Notes under the pieces: generated by a model
Seen by the model: the letters and a program-made list of their open reading frames with translations, nothing else
What the model was told of the DNA's origin: nothing
Databases searched by the model: none
Shown: piece by piece, positions 1-5,309 of the stretch
Layout of the letters: each line of letters begins with the position of its first letter
How positions within the stretch are numbered: the first letter of the stretch is position 1
Made by a program: the position numbers and the translations under genes
Source of the DNA: Bacteroidota bacterium
Lineage (GTDB): Bacteria; Bacteroidota; Bacteroidia; Bacteroidales; Marinifilaceae
Assembly: GCA_023400335.1 (NCBI GenBank)
Contig: JAEXFF010000211.1
Span: forward strand, 1 to 7,042
Direction: 5' to 3'
DNA length: 7,042 nucleotides

Positions 1-1
1 C

Positions 2-796
2 ATTATTACCTGCACCGCCGGACAATGCAAAATTCAGATTTCTCACATTGTCTACTATCATCAGGTTTCTTCTTCTGACACACCGGAAAAACACACGGCA
101 GAAACCTGGATAGCTGATGAATATGCCCTGACGAAAAACAAGGATAATTTACGCCGTCTTCCGAGCAGATTCCGGATCAGTACGATCGATATGGTGGACA
201 AAATATTTTTTGAAACAGCAGAAATATTGAATGTGCCGGTTGCCAAGCCCAGCAAAAGCAAACCGATAACTCCTACTGAAAGTAAAACCCTTGCAGGTTA
301 TAAGCAAATAAAACCGGAACAGATACCCGGAAATATTATACAAATGCTTTCTGAAGACTGGATGCTCATTACTGTTGGGGACCGTACTTTATTTAATATG
401 AATACCGGCAGTTGGGGCGGTCTGGGCTATGTATACAGTTTACCCGTATCTTTTTCCTTTATCCACCCCTACGGGGACATAGCTCCGTTACTGGAAGAAA
501 AGAATACGTATACGCTTTCTTTTTATGGCGAAAATTTCAAAGATGCCCTCACTTATTGTAGTAAAAATTCCGGAACAGCTTTTGAGAAAATAAAGGCTAC
601 TGATCTCCATCCCTTTACTCTTCCTTCCGGTAATCAAGCTTTTAAAGAAGCCTGGTTAATTATTGAATGCCGGAAATTAGCCACCCCCTCTCTCACTCCG
701 GAGGCCATTCAGAACCCGGAAGTGAAAGCAGAATGGAAAAATAAACCCATGCACAAAATGTATATCGGGGAAATCCTGAATGTCTGGATGAAATAA
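2..796 (+). CDS. Flavin reductase-like (FMN-binding split barrel) protein, 5'-truncated
   Basis: The reading frame is open from base 2 to the TAA at 794-796, giving at least 264 residues; the true start lies left of the window. An ATG at 191 could be proposed, but the 63 codons before it are also open with ordinary codon use and nothing like a start region precedes 191, so I treat the gene as partial. The last ~150 residues look like the flavin reductase domain family that binds FMN and typically reduces it with NAD(P)H. They contain 'EDWMLITVG', 'FNMNTGSWGGLGY', 'YTLSFYGENFKDAL', 'SGTAFEKIKATDLHPF', 'EAWLIIECRKL' and a closing 'HKMYIGEI'. The loop after the third strand reads 'HPYGDIAP', where I recall an R-P-x-R-Y-T-like stretch in relatives. 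The upstream ~90 residues (including 'RRLPSRFRISTIDMVDKIFF') were not recognised and may be an extra domain or extension. No signal peptide can be judged. The family is fairly sure; substrate and partner are unknown. Confidence 0.75.
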   Translation: MITCTAGQCKIQISHIVYYHQVSSSDTPEKHTAETWIADEYALTKNKDNLRRLPSRFRISTIDMVDKIFFETAEILNVPVAKPSKSKPITPTESKTLAGYKQIKPEQIPGNIIQMLSEDWMLITVGDRTLFNMNTGSWGGLGYVYSLPVSFSFIHPYGDIAPLLEEKNTYTLSFYGENFKDALTYCSKNSGTAFEKIKATDLHPFTLPSGNQAFKEAWLIIECRKLATPSLTPEAIQNPEVKAEWKNKPMHKMYIGEILNVWMK

Positions 797-803
797 AAAA
801 CGA

Positions 804-841
804 AAAAGGTTATCGTTCTTGATTTATAACGATAACCTTTT
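804..841. terminator. Bidirectional intrinsic terminator between convergent genes
   Basis: A perfect 14-bp stem (AAAAGGTTATCGTT at 804-817 pairing with 828-841) surrounds a 10-base loop, starting 8 bases after the flavin reductase stop. The plus-strand transcript ends in TTTT followed by ATTCC. Read on the minus strand, the stem is followed by TTTTTCGTTTTTTATTT, a better U-tract. The hairpin can therefore end both the plus-strand gene and the minus-strand membrane protein gene, whose stop is 36 bases away. Confidence 0.85.
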
Positions 842-877
842 ATTCCATTAAAAAACCGACTGTTCAGATTTTTTATC

Positions 878-1381
878 TTATCTCATATACTTCAAATTCA
901 GAGCGTACATAATAATAAAAATAAGAGCAAGTATTCCGGAGAATATCACCCCCGCCATAGCCACCCACGAAAAACCGATAAATAGAGGAGTAACAACCAG
1001 CATCAATACCTGTGCAGCGGTATAAAAACAAAAACCAATCCGTTTTAAACGGAACATCAGAATTGCCCCGGTTAAACTGACAATACTCAAAATCAAACCA
1101 CAGATAGCAATTTGTTTGCTATACATCATGGAAGCTTGTACTACTTCCTGGGAAGAACTCAATAAATTAGAAAGAAAAGAGGAAGAGGCTGCAGAATCAG
1201 ACAATTGATCTATGGCCTGCGAATACTGTTCCATCTGAACATTTTGATTTACCATACCGGAAGTTATCAAAGAAAAGAGTTCAGATAAAATTCCCCATCC
1301 GCTTCCTATAAATGTCAGGATACATAATACGGTCAGAAATGTAGGCCGCTTTACTTGTTTTTCTTCAAAAGGATTTTCCAT
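878..1381 (-). CDS. Small four-helix integral membrane protein of unknown function
   Basis: This encodes 167 residues from ATG at 1381-1379 (MENPFEEKQVKRPTFL). The frame stays open further upstream to 1555, but that stretch would add a low-complexity Phe/Tyr/His-rich N-terminus and lies over the promoter region, so I choose the internal Met. Four hydrophobic segments are visible at about residues 14-40, 90-110, 114-133 and 137-162. A Ser/Gln-rich, probably extracytoplasmic or loop segment lies at 45-85 ('DQLSDSAASSSFLSNLLSSS'). The short acidic/basic N-terminus (EEKQVKR) suggests a cytoplasmic start, and the C-terminus ends 'YALNLKYMR'. It resembles the many short conserved Bacteroidetes membrane proteins of unknown role; I recognise no catalytic motif and assign no function. 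It is divergent from glyA and convergent with the flavin reductase gene, so it is probably monocistronic. Confidence 0.75.
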   Translation of the reverse strand: MENPFEEKQVKRPTFLTVLCILTFIGSGWGILSELFSLITSGMVNQNVQMEQYSQAIDQLSDSAASSSFLSNLLSSSQEVVQASMMYSKQIAICGLILSIVSLTGAILMFRLKRIGFCFYTAAQVLMLVVTPLFIGFSWVAMAGVIFSGILALIFIIMYALNLKYMR

Positions 1382-1406
1382 AGTTATTTCGTTTTTTAAG
1401 ATATTA

Positions 1407-1414
1407 CAAAAGTA
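1407..1414 (-). promoter_or_regulatory. Candidate -7 element for the membrane protein gene
   Basis: The minus strand reads TACTTTTG, matching the Bacteroidetes -7 consensus TAnnTTTG, 25 bases upstream of the chosen ATG. This predicts a leader of about 20 bases. No good TTTG -33 box lies at the expected distance (the best is TTTC at a short spacing). The location supports the internal start at 1381, because the longer frame would begin upstream of the promoter. Confidence 0.4.
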
Positions 1415-1540
1415 ATAAAAAATAAAAACAAGAAAATATCTCTCCTCATTATAATAGTCCCTTTCCGTACGAATTGAATGTAAAAGTTTAAACGAAAAAA
1501 CAGAAAAATGAGAAAACGGAAAAACGTGGAAATGTTCTTC

Positions 1541-1554
1541 TGTCCGTACGGACA
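1541..1554. repeat. Perfect 14-bp palindrome TGTCCGTACGGACA, operator candidate
   Basis: TGTCCGTACGGACA equals its own reverse complement over all 14 bases. Its core TCCGTACG recurs at 1464-1471. The palindrome sits between the two divergent promoters, about 125 bases upstream of the glyA -33 box and about 130 bases upstream of the opposite -7 box. It could bind a dimeric regulator; the sequence alone does not identify one. Confidence 0.45.
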
Positions 1555-1677
1555 AAAGAAAGAAGCGTAAGAAGAAAGGGAAGAAGAAGACAGTTTAAAG
1601 TGGAGTGTCAGGGAGTTTTCCTTACGTTTTCTGTCTGTGAAGGAACCCTCAATCGTTTTCAGAATAGTGTCGAAAAA

Positions 1678-1709
1678 TTTGTTAAGTCCGAAGGAATCTT
1701 CTAAATTTG
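1678..1709 (+). promoter_or_regulatory. glyA promoter (-33 TTTG, -7 TAAATTTG)
   Basis: TTTG at 1678-1681 and TAAATTTG at 1702-1709 are separated by exactly 20 bases, a full match to the Bacteroidetes vegetative promoter pattern TTTG-N19-21-TAnnTTTG. Transcription would start near 1715-1717, leaving a leader of about 23 bases. That leader is A/T-rich, without a Shine-Dalgarno sequence, as is usual in this phylum. It leaves no room for a riboswitch, so any control of glyA would act at the promoter. Confidence 0.75.
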
Positions 1710-1738
1710 AAGAAAATTTTCTATAAACCAATAGAGTC

Positions 1739-3019
1739 ATGAAAAGAGATACAGTAATATTCGATTTAATTGAAAAAGAATGTCAGCGTCAGCAGGAAGG
1801 CATAGAATTAATTGCCTCTGAAAACTTTGTGAGTGAAGAAGTAATGCAGGCCATGGGCTCCTGCCTTACCAATAAATACGCAGAAGGTTATCCGGGAGCC
1901 CGTTACTACGGTGGTTGCCAGATTGTGGATCAGACAGAACAATTAGCTATAGACCGAGCCTGTAAATTATTCGGAGCTGAATTTGCCAATGTACAACCTC
2001 ATTCAGGAGCTCAGGCAAATGCTGCCGTTTTCTTTGCCTGTATGAAACCGGGAGATACTTTCCTGGGTCTGGACCTGGCCCATGGAGGACACCTTTCTCA
2101 TGGCTCTCCTGTAAATCTGTCCGGAATAAATTATAATCCCGTTCCCTATCACGTAAAAGAAGATACGGGTTTGGTGGACTATGACGAAATGGAGCAACTG
2201 GCATTGGAACACCATCCTAAAATGATCGTATGCGGAGCTTCTGCTTACTCCCGCGACTGGGACTACAAACGGATGCGCGAAATCGCTGACAAGGTAGGAG
2301 CATTGCTGATGTGCGATATGTCACATCCCGCCGGTTTAATTGCAAAAGGTCTGTTAAACAACCCGTTTGAATATTGCCATATTGTAACCACTACCACACA
2401 TAAAACGTTACGCGGACCACGCGGAGGGATGATTTTATTACCGAAAGATTTTCCGAATCCCTGGGGATTGAAAACACCAAAGGGAGAAATAAAAATGATG
2501 TCCCAGGTAATCAATTTTGCTGTATTCCCCGGCCAACAAGGAGGACCGCTCGAGCATGTCATTGCAGCGAAAGCAGTGGCTTTCGAAGAAGCCTTATCCG
2601 ATTCGTATACAGCCTATGCCATCCAGATGCAGAAAAATGCAAAAGCCATGGCAAAAGCCTTTATGGATAAAGGATATAAAGTTGTATCCGGAGGTACGGA
2701 CAATCACTGTATGTTGATTGACTTACGAACAAAATTCCCTGACCTAACCGGTAAAAAGGCAGAAAATACTTTAGTCCGGGCCGATATTACCATCAATAAG
2801 AATATGGTACCTTTTGATACCCGTACTCCGTTCTCTACTTCCGGTTTACGTGTCGGGACTCCGGCTATCACTACTCGCGGTTTAAAAGAAGCAGATATGC
2901 CCGTAATTGTCGATATGATCGACCGCATTCTCTCCCATATAGACGATGAAAATGTTATCGCAGAAGTGAAGAAAGAAGTGAATGCAATGATGAAACCCAG
3001 ACCTATGTTTGCCTGGTAA
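1739..3019 (+). CDS. glyA: Serine hydroxymethyltransferase
   Basis: This PLP enzyme of the cytoplasm interconverts serine plus tetrahydrofolate with glycine plus 5,10-methylenetetrahydrofolate, the main source of one-carbon units. It is complete at 426 residues. The fold type I signatures are all present: 'ELIASENF' (23-30), '[17 protein letters not shown]' (43-59) with catalytic Glu49, and '[14 protein letters not shown]' (113-126) with PLP-stacking His118. 'CDMSHPAGL' (192-200) supplies Asp193 and His196. '[14 protein letters not shown]' (217-230) has Lys222 as the Schiff-base lysine, and '[10 protein letters not shown]' (367-376) has Arg371 for the substrate carboxylate. It is slightly longer than the E. 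coli enzyme (417), mainly through an insertion at about 235-257 ('[16 protein letters not shown]') that I recall from Bacteroides homologues. The start is set by MKRD, 30 bases after a strong -7 box. It stands alone between its own promoter and terminator. Confidence 0.98.
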   Translation: MKRDTVIFDLIEKECQRQQEGIELIASENFVSEEVMQAMGSCLTNKYAEGYPGARYYGGCQIVDQTEQLAIDRACKLFGAEFANVQPHSGAQANAAVFFACMKPGDTFLGLDLAHGGHLSHGSPVNLSGINYNPVPYHVKEDTGLVDYDEMEQLALEHHPKMIVCGASAYSRDWDYKRMREIADKVGALLMCDMSHPAGLIAKGLLNNPFEYCHIVTTTTHKTLRGPRGGMILLPKDFPNPWGLKTPKGEIKMMSQVINFAVFPGQQGGPLEHVIAAKAVAFEEALSDSYTAYAIQMQKNAKAMAKAFMDKGYKVVSGGTDNHCMLIDLRTKFPDLTGKKAENTLVRADITINKNMVPFDTRTPFSTSGLRVGTPAITTRGLKEADMPVIVDMIDRILSHIDDENVIAEVKKEVNAMMKPRPMFAW

Positions 3020-3036
3020 AAATAATTCTCCAGCAT

Positions 3037-3090
3037 AACTGCCGTTCAACAGCTTTTCAGAGACTTTTGAACGGCAGTTTTCTATTTTTT
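3037..3090 (+). terminator. glyA intrinsic terminator
   Basis: A perfect 13-bp stem (AACTGCCGTTCAA at 3037-3049 pairing with 3067-3079) with a 17-base loop is followed by TTTCTATTTTTT. It begins 17 bases after the glyA stop. The minus-strand side has no comparable U-tract, so it probably acts only on glyA transcripts. Confidence 0.9.
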
Positions 3091-3303
3091 ACAATTTAAA
3101 GGTTTCTCCTAAAGTACTGTTCAAATCCTTCAAATAAAGATAATATATGCCGGAACAGGATCTGCTAAACAACTCGCTGATCAAGGGAAACAGATGCGGA
3201 TGTGCAAAAATCAAGTATTCCCATTCCATTTACTGGCAAAATACTTTATCGTTTCCGGGAAGAAAAATTTATACCTTTCGTTCAAAAAACTTTCAAACAA
3301 TTG
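3091..3303. other. Intergenic spacer between convergent genes, nothing recognised
   Basis: About 210 bases lie between the glyA terminator and the stop of the minus-strand serine hydrolase gene. The plus-strand frames are open for 50-60 codons, but none has a credible start, a promoter or a recognisable protein pattern, and one runs into antisense of the hydrolase gene. No hairpin with a U-tract was found for the minus-strand operon, so where its transcription ends is unclear. Confidence 0.5.
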
Positions 3304-4461
3304 TCAACGGGGCCTATTCTCCAAAATTTTAAAGGCAATATCCAAATAGCCGTCTATATCTATTGTTTTCTCCCGGTCATATACATCGCTCCTCTTATGC
3401 CCCAAACGCACGACAATGGCATTTTCCTGAGGAATAGCAAATATATACTGACCGCCCAAACCGCGGAAAGCCGGAAATTGCATTCCCCGGTAGTGCATTA
3501 TCCAAATCTGAAATCCATAATAATCCAGGGCCCCGTCTCCAAATTCATTTTCCAAATATGCAGCCGGAGCCATAGCCTCTTCCAGATAAGCTTCTGATAC
3601 TAATTGTCTCCCGTTCCAATTCCCGTTGTGCAGCATTAGACGGGCAAAACGGGCCATATCTCTGGCAGTGGAATTAAAACAACAATACGACTTTTCGTCC
3701 CCCCCTTTTTTATCCAAATTCCACAGGGCATCGTTACAGGCCTGCATCGGCTTCCAAAGCTTGTCTTCTGCATATTTGCTGATCGTTTGTCCTGTAGCGG
3801 CTTCTACTATAAAAGATAAAATTTGGGTGTCCCCGCTTTTATAAGAATATTTTTTGCCCGGAGGTTCAACAGCCTTTAAATTCATCACCAGCTGACGGAT
3901 TTCATCCCCGTAATAAGCCTGGGTGGTCTTGGAAAAAAGCGCTGTATAAGCTTCATCCCAATTCAAGCCTGAACTCATGGTCAAAAGATTTCGTATTGTA
4001 ATCTTACTCTTCTCTCCTTCCTGAAATTCCGGTAAATATTTTCCGGCCTTATCCTCTAAACTTCCTATATACCCTTCATCCAAAGCAATTCCGACCAAAA
4101 TACCGACGATACTTTTGGTTGCAGAAAAAATATTCGACAAAGTCTGTGGAGTCCAATCTTCCCGATACTCTTCGTATACAATACTGTCCTTTTGTATAAC
4201 TAAAAAAGCCACTGTTCCCCATTCTGCTAAAAAGGCCTGATCCGCACCATCCAACGTATCAATATTATAATCCGCTGCATACGGCCACTCCCAACAGGTA
4301 TCGGATTTAGCCACCGTATGGGATTCGAACAGATAAGTATCCGAAATATCAGGATACCAATGTATTAAAGCCTCCCGTACATAAACGGGAACACATAAAA
4401 AAAAGAGAGCTACCAAAGCAATAATACTTCCGGTAACTCTTATTTTTGTCCTGTTTTTCAT
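3304..4461 (-). CDS. Membrane-anchored serine hydrolase, beta-lactamase/CubicO family
   Basis: The 385-residue protein belongs to the class C beta-lactamase-like superfamily (penicillin-binding proteins, esterases, 6-aminohexanoate oligomer hydrolases). An N-terminal hydrophobic helix at about 9-28 after a basic start (MKNRTKIR) is a signal anchor or signal peptide, placing the enzyme outside the cytoplasm; no clear lipobox was seen. The nucleophile motif is S113-A-T-K116 in 'FSATKSIVGILVGIALDEG'. 'YSYKSGDTQIL' (205-215) carries the second-motif tyrosine, probably Tyr207. 'RGLGGQYIFAIP' (333-344) sits where the third motif falls. 'TIRNLLTMSSGLNWDE' (155-170) is the usual family segment. The arrangement resembles NylB-type esterases more than true beta-lactamases, and I would not predict antibiotic resistance. 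Substrate unknown. The start lies 5 bases after the coaD stop, so the two genes are very probably co-transcribed, though a functional link to coenzyme A synthesis is not obvious. Confidence 0.9.
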   Translation of the reverse strand: MKNRTKIRVTGSIIALVALFFLCVPVYVREALIHWYPDISDTYLFESHTVAKSDTCWEWPYAADYNIDTLDGADQAFLAEWGTVAFLVIQKDSIVYEEYREDWTPQTLSNIFSATKSIVGILVGIALDEGYIGSLEDKAGKYLPEFQEGEKSKITIRNLLTMSSGLNWDEAYTALFSKTTQAYYGDEIRQLVMNLKAVEPPGKKYSYKSGDTQILSFIVEAATGQTISKYAEDKLWKPMQACNDALWNLDKKGGDEKSYCCFNSTARDMARFARLMLHNGNWNGRQLVSEAYLEEAMAPAAYLENEFGDGALDYYGFQIWIMHYRGMQFPAFRGLGGQYIFAIPQENAIVVRLGHKRSDVYDREKTIDIDGYLDIAFKILENRPR

Positions 4462-4466
4462 ACGTT

Positions 4467-4958
4467 TTACCTATTCCATTTTTCACATTTACGGAGATCT
4501 TCGGTTTTCAACGTTTCCGGCAAAAAACGATCTACATTTCCGCCATTCATATATACATTCCGGACAATCGTGGAACTGATAAACGTATGCTCGGTGGAAG
4601 TCAGGATAAACATCGTTTCCACTTCCGAATCCATCGCGCGGTTCGCTTGCCCGACAGCCCTTTCATACTCAAAATCTGCAGCTGTCCGTAAACCGCGGAT
4701 AATGATATTTGCTCCCATTTGCTTACAAAAATCAACCGTTAATCCGGAATAGGGTTCTATAATCACCTGCCCGGTATCCGCAAAAACTTTCCGGATCAAC
4801 TGTACCCGGCAATCTACATCCAGAAATTCTTTTTTAAGAGCATTTATCCCTACCGCTATAATAATTTTATCAAATATTTTTAATCCCCTTCTCACAATCT
4901 CTTCATGTCCTATCGTAAAAGGATCAAAAGATCCCGGAAATACAGCTATTTTTTCCAT
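4467..4958 (-). CDS. coaD: Phosphopantetheine adenylyltransferase
   Basis: It catalyses the reversible transfer of AMP from ATP to 4'-phosphopantetheine, giving dephospho-CoA, the penultimate step of coenzyme A synthesis in the cytoplasm. At 163 residues it matches the usual ~160. The N-terminus 'AVFPGSFDPFTIGHEEIVRRG' holds the nucleotidyltransferase T-x-G-H motif (Thr15 to His18) and Ser10 of the GSFDP loop. 'IIRGLRTAADFEYE' (about 85-98) is the conserved RGLR...D.EYE segment. 'FISSTIVRNV' near 125-134 is the ISSxxVR motif contacting ATP. The start Met at 4958 directly precedes the conserved beta strand. It is the first gene of a two-gene minus-strand unit and is divergent from the biotin carboxylase-type gene. 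Confidence 0.97.
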   Translation of the reverse strand: MEKIAVFPGSFDPFTIGHEEIVRRGLKIFDKIIIAVGINALKKEFLDVDCRVQLIRKVFADTGQVIIEPYSGLTVDFCKQMGANIIIRGLRTAADFEYERAVGQANRAMDSEVETMFILTSTEHTFISSTIVRNVYMNGGNVDRFLPETLKTEDLRKCEKWNR

Positions 4959-5053
4959 AATGTCAGAAGCCTATATTCAAATTAAAAATCAAAAATAAAT
5001 TCTTTTACCCTTCTAAACCGCTCGAGAAATTTAAATTTTTCCCATAAACAGTA

Positions 5054-5085
5054 CAAACTTAACTAAACAAACGTTAGAAATGAAA
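5054..5085 (-). promoter_or_regulatory. Candidate coaD operon promoter
   Basis: On the minus strand TAAGTTTG (5061-5054) matches the -7 consensus. A -33-like TTTC (5085-5082, three of four bases) lies 20 bases upstream. This predicts a leader of about 90 bases for coaD. A second -7-like TATTTTTG (4997-4990) lies closer to the start but has no -33 partner at the proper distance, so I prefer the first. Confidence 0.5.
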
Positions 5086-5111
5086 AAAAAGTAAAAAAAT
5101 ATCGGTATTAA

Positions 5112-5126
5112 CTTATAAATTATAAG
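5112..5126. repeat. Compact inverted repeat CTTATAA-A-TTATAAG
   Basis: Two perfect 7-base arms flank a single central A between the two divergent promoters. The all-but-one A/T composition means it could arise by chance in DNA this A/T-rich, but its position, about 27 bases beyond the coaD -33-like box, suits an operator. Confidence 0.35.
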
Positions 5127-5208
5127 CATCTTCCTTTTGTGAGGAATAAATAACGATTTTTTTCCATAATTTTCTTAGAAATTGATACGAAATTTGATTT
5201 TTATTTAA

Positions 5209-5216
5209 TAAGTTTG
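5209..5216 (+). promoter_or_regulatory. Candidate -7 element for the carboxyltransferase gene
   Basis: TAAGTTTG matches TAnnTTTG. No TTTG lies 19-21 bases upstream; the nearest candidates are TTTG at 5193-5196 (12 bases away, too close) and ATTG at 5181-5184 (24 bases away). If used, it gives a leader of roughly 88 bases containing a small hairpin. Confidence 0.45.
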
Positions 5217-5236
5217 TACAACCTAAAATAAAAATA

Positions 5237-5257
5237 GATTCTCTTTAAAAGCGAATC
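5237..5257 (+). promoter_or_regulatory. Small hairpin in the presumed carboxyltransferase leader
   Basis: GATTC at 5237-5241 pairs with GAATC at 5253-5257. After one mismatch, CTT pairs with AAG around a three-base loop. It is not followed by a U-tract, so it is not a terminator. It might stabilise the leader or be incidental; no known riboswitch class was recognised. Confidence 0.3.
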
Positions 5258-5309
5258 CGAAATAGAATGAATTCAATTATACTTTAACTTACTTAAATTA
5301 TAGCAAAAC

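Larger units (their letters stand above)
1382..1738. other. Divergent intergenic region between membrane protein gene and glyA
   Basis: This stretch of 357 bases has no convincing gene. It holds one promoter candidate for each flanking gene, a perfect 14-bp palindrome (1541-1554) with a related core at 1464-1471, and a 22-base all-purine run on the plus strand (1569-1590). An imperfect hairpin (1610-1623 with 1640-1649, interrupted by a 4-base bulge) is also present. Since glyA transcription is predicted to start near 1716, most of this DNA would lie upstream of the mRNA. Confidence 0.6.
5051..5219. repeat. Inverted pair of 11-base sequences (TAAGTTTGTAC) in both divergent promoters
   Basis: GTACAAACTTA at 5051-5061 is the exact reverse complement of TAAGTTTGTAC at 5209-5219. 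Each copy contains a TAnnTTTG -7 box pointing at its own gene. The identity extends three bases (TAC) past the -7 box, beyond the consensus. The bases before each are also alike (TTTAA and TTTAGT). The exact matches and their positions are seen directly; shared regulation is inferred. Confidence 0.6.
4959..5309. other. Divergent intergenic region between coaD and the carboxyltransferase gene
   Basis: These 351 very A/T-rich bases encode no gene. They contain -7-like promoter boxes facing both ways, an 11-base inverted repeat pair overlapping those boxes (5051-5061 and 5209-5219), a compact inverted repeat at 5112-5126 and a small hairpin in the presumed carboxyltransferase leader (5237-5257). 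A long A-tract region (about 5081-5100) lies between the promoters. Confidence 0.6.

Noticed and set aside
1382..1555. N-terminal extension of the membrane protein gene to an ATG at 1555
   Set aside because: The extra 58 residues are low-complexity and aromatic-rich, resemble translated intergenic DNA, and would begin upstream of the best -7 box; the Met at 1381 gives a normal N-terminus just before the first helix.
1508..1570. Possible 20-residue basic peptide (MRKRKNVEMFFCPYGQKKEA)
   Set aside because: It is short, has no promoter or leader signal, and its middle codons coincide with the palindrome; chance is the simpler explanation.
1610..1649. Imperfect hairpin upstream of glyA considered as a riboswitch or attenuator
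   Set aside because: It lies upstream of the predicted glyA transcription start near 1716 and has a 4-base bulge and no U-tract, so it would not be in the mRNA.
1396..1740. Minus-strand frame of 114 codons upstream of glyA
   Set aside because: Its product is Phe/Leu/Ser-rich without recognisable pattern. It overlaps the glyA promoter and start, and contains the palindrome; it is most likely non-coding.
2263..2562. Long open frames antisense to and within glyA
   Set aside because: They are shadows of the highly conserved glyA coding frame.
3147..3597. Plus-strand open frames between glyA and the serine hydrolase gene
   Set aside because: They lack credible starts and promoters, have no protein-like pattern, and the longer one is antisense to the 3' end of the hydrolase gene.
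3304..4461. Calling the serine hydrolase an antibiotic-resistance beta-lactamase
   Set aside because: The SxxK motif is shared by esterases, peptidases and amidases of the superfamily; the overall pattern resembles NylB/CubicO-type proteins and lacks a clear YxN and KTG pair.
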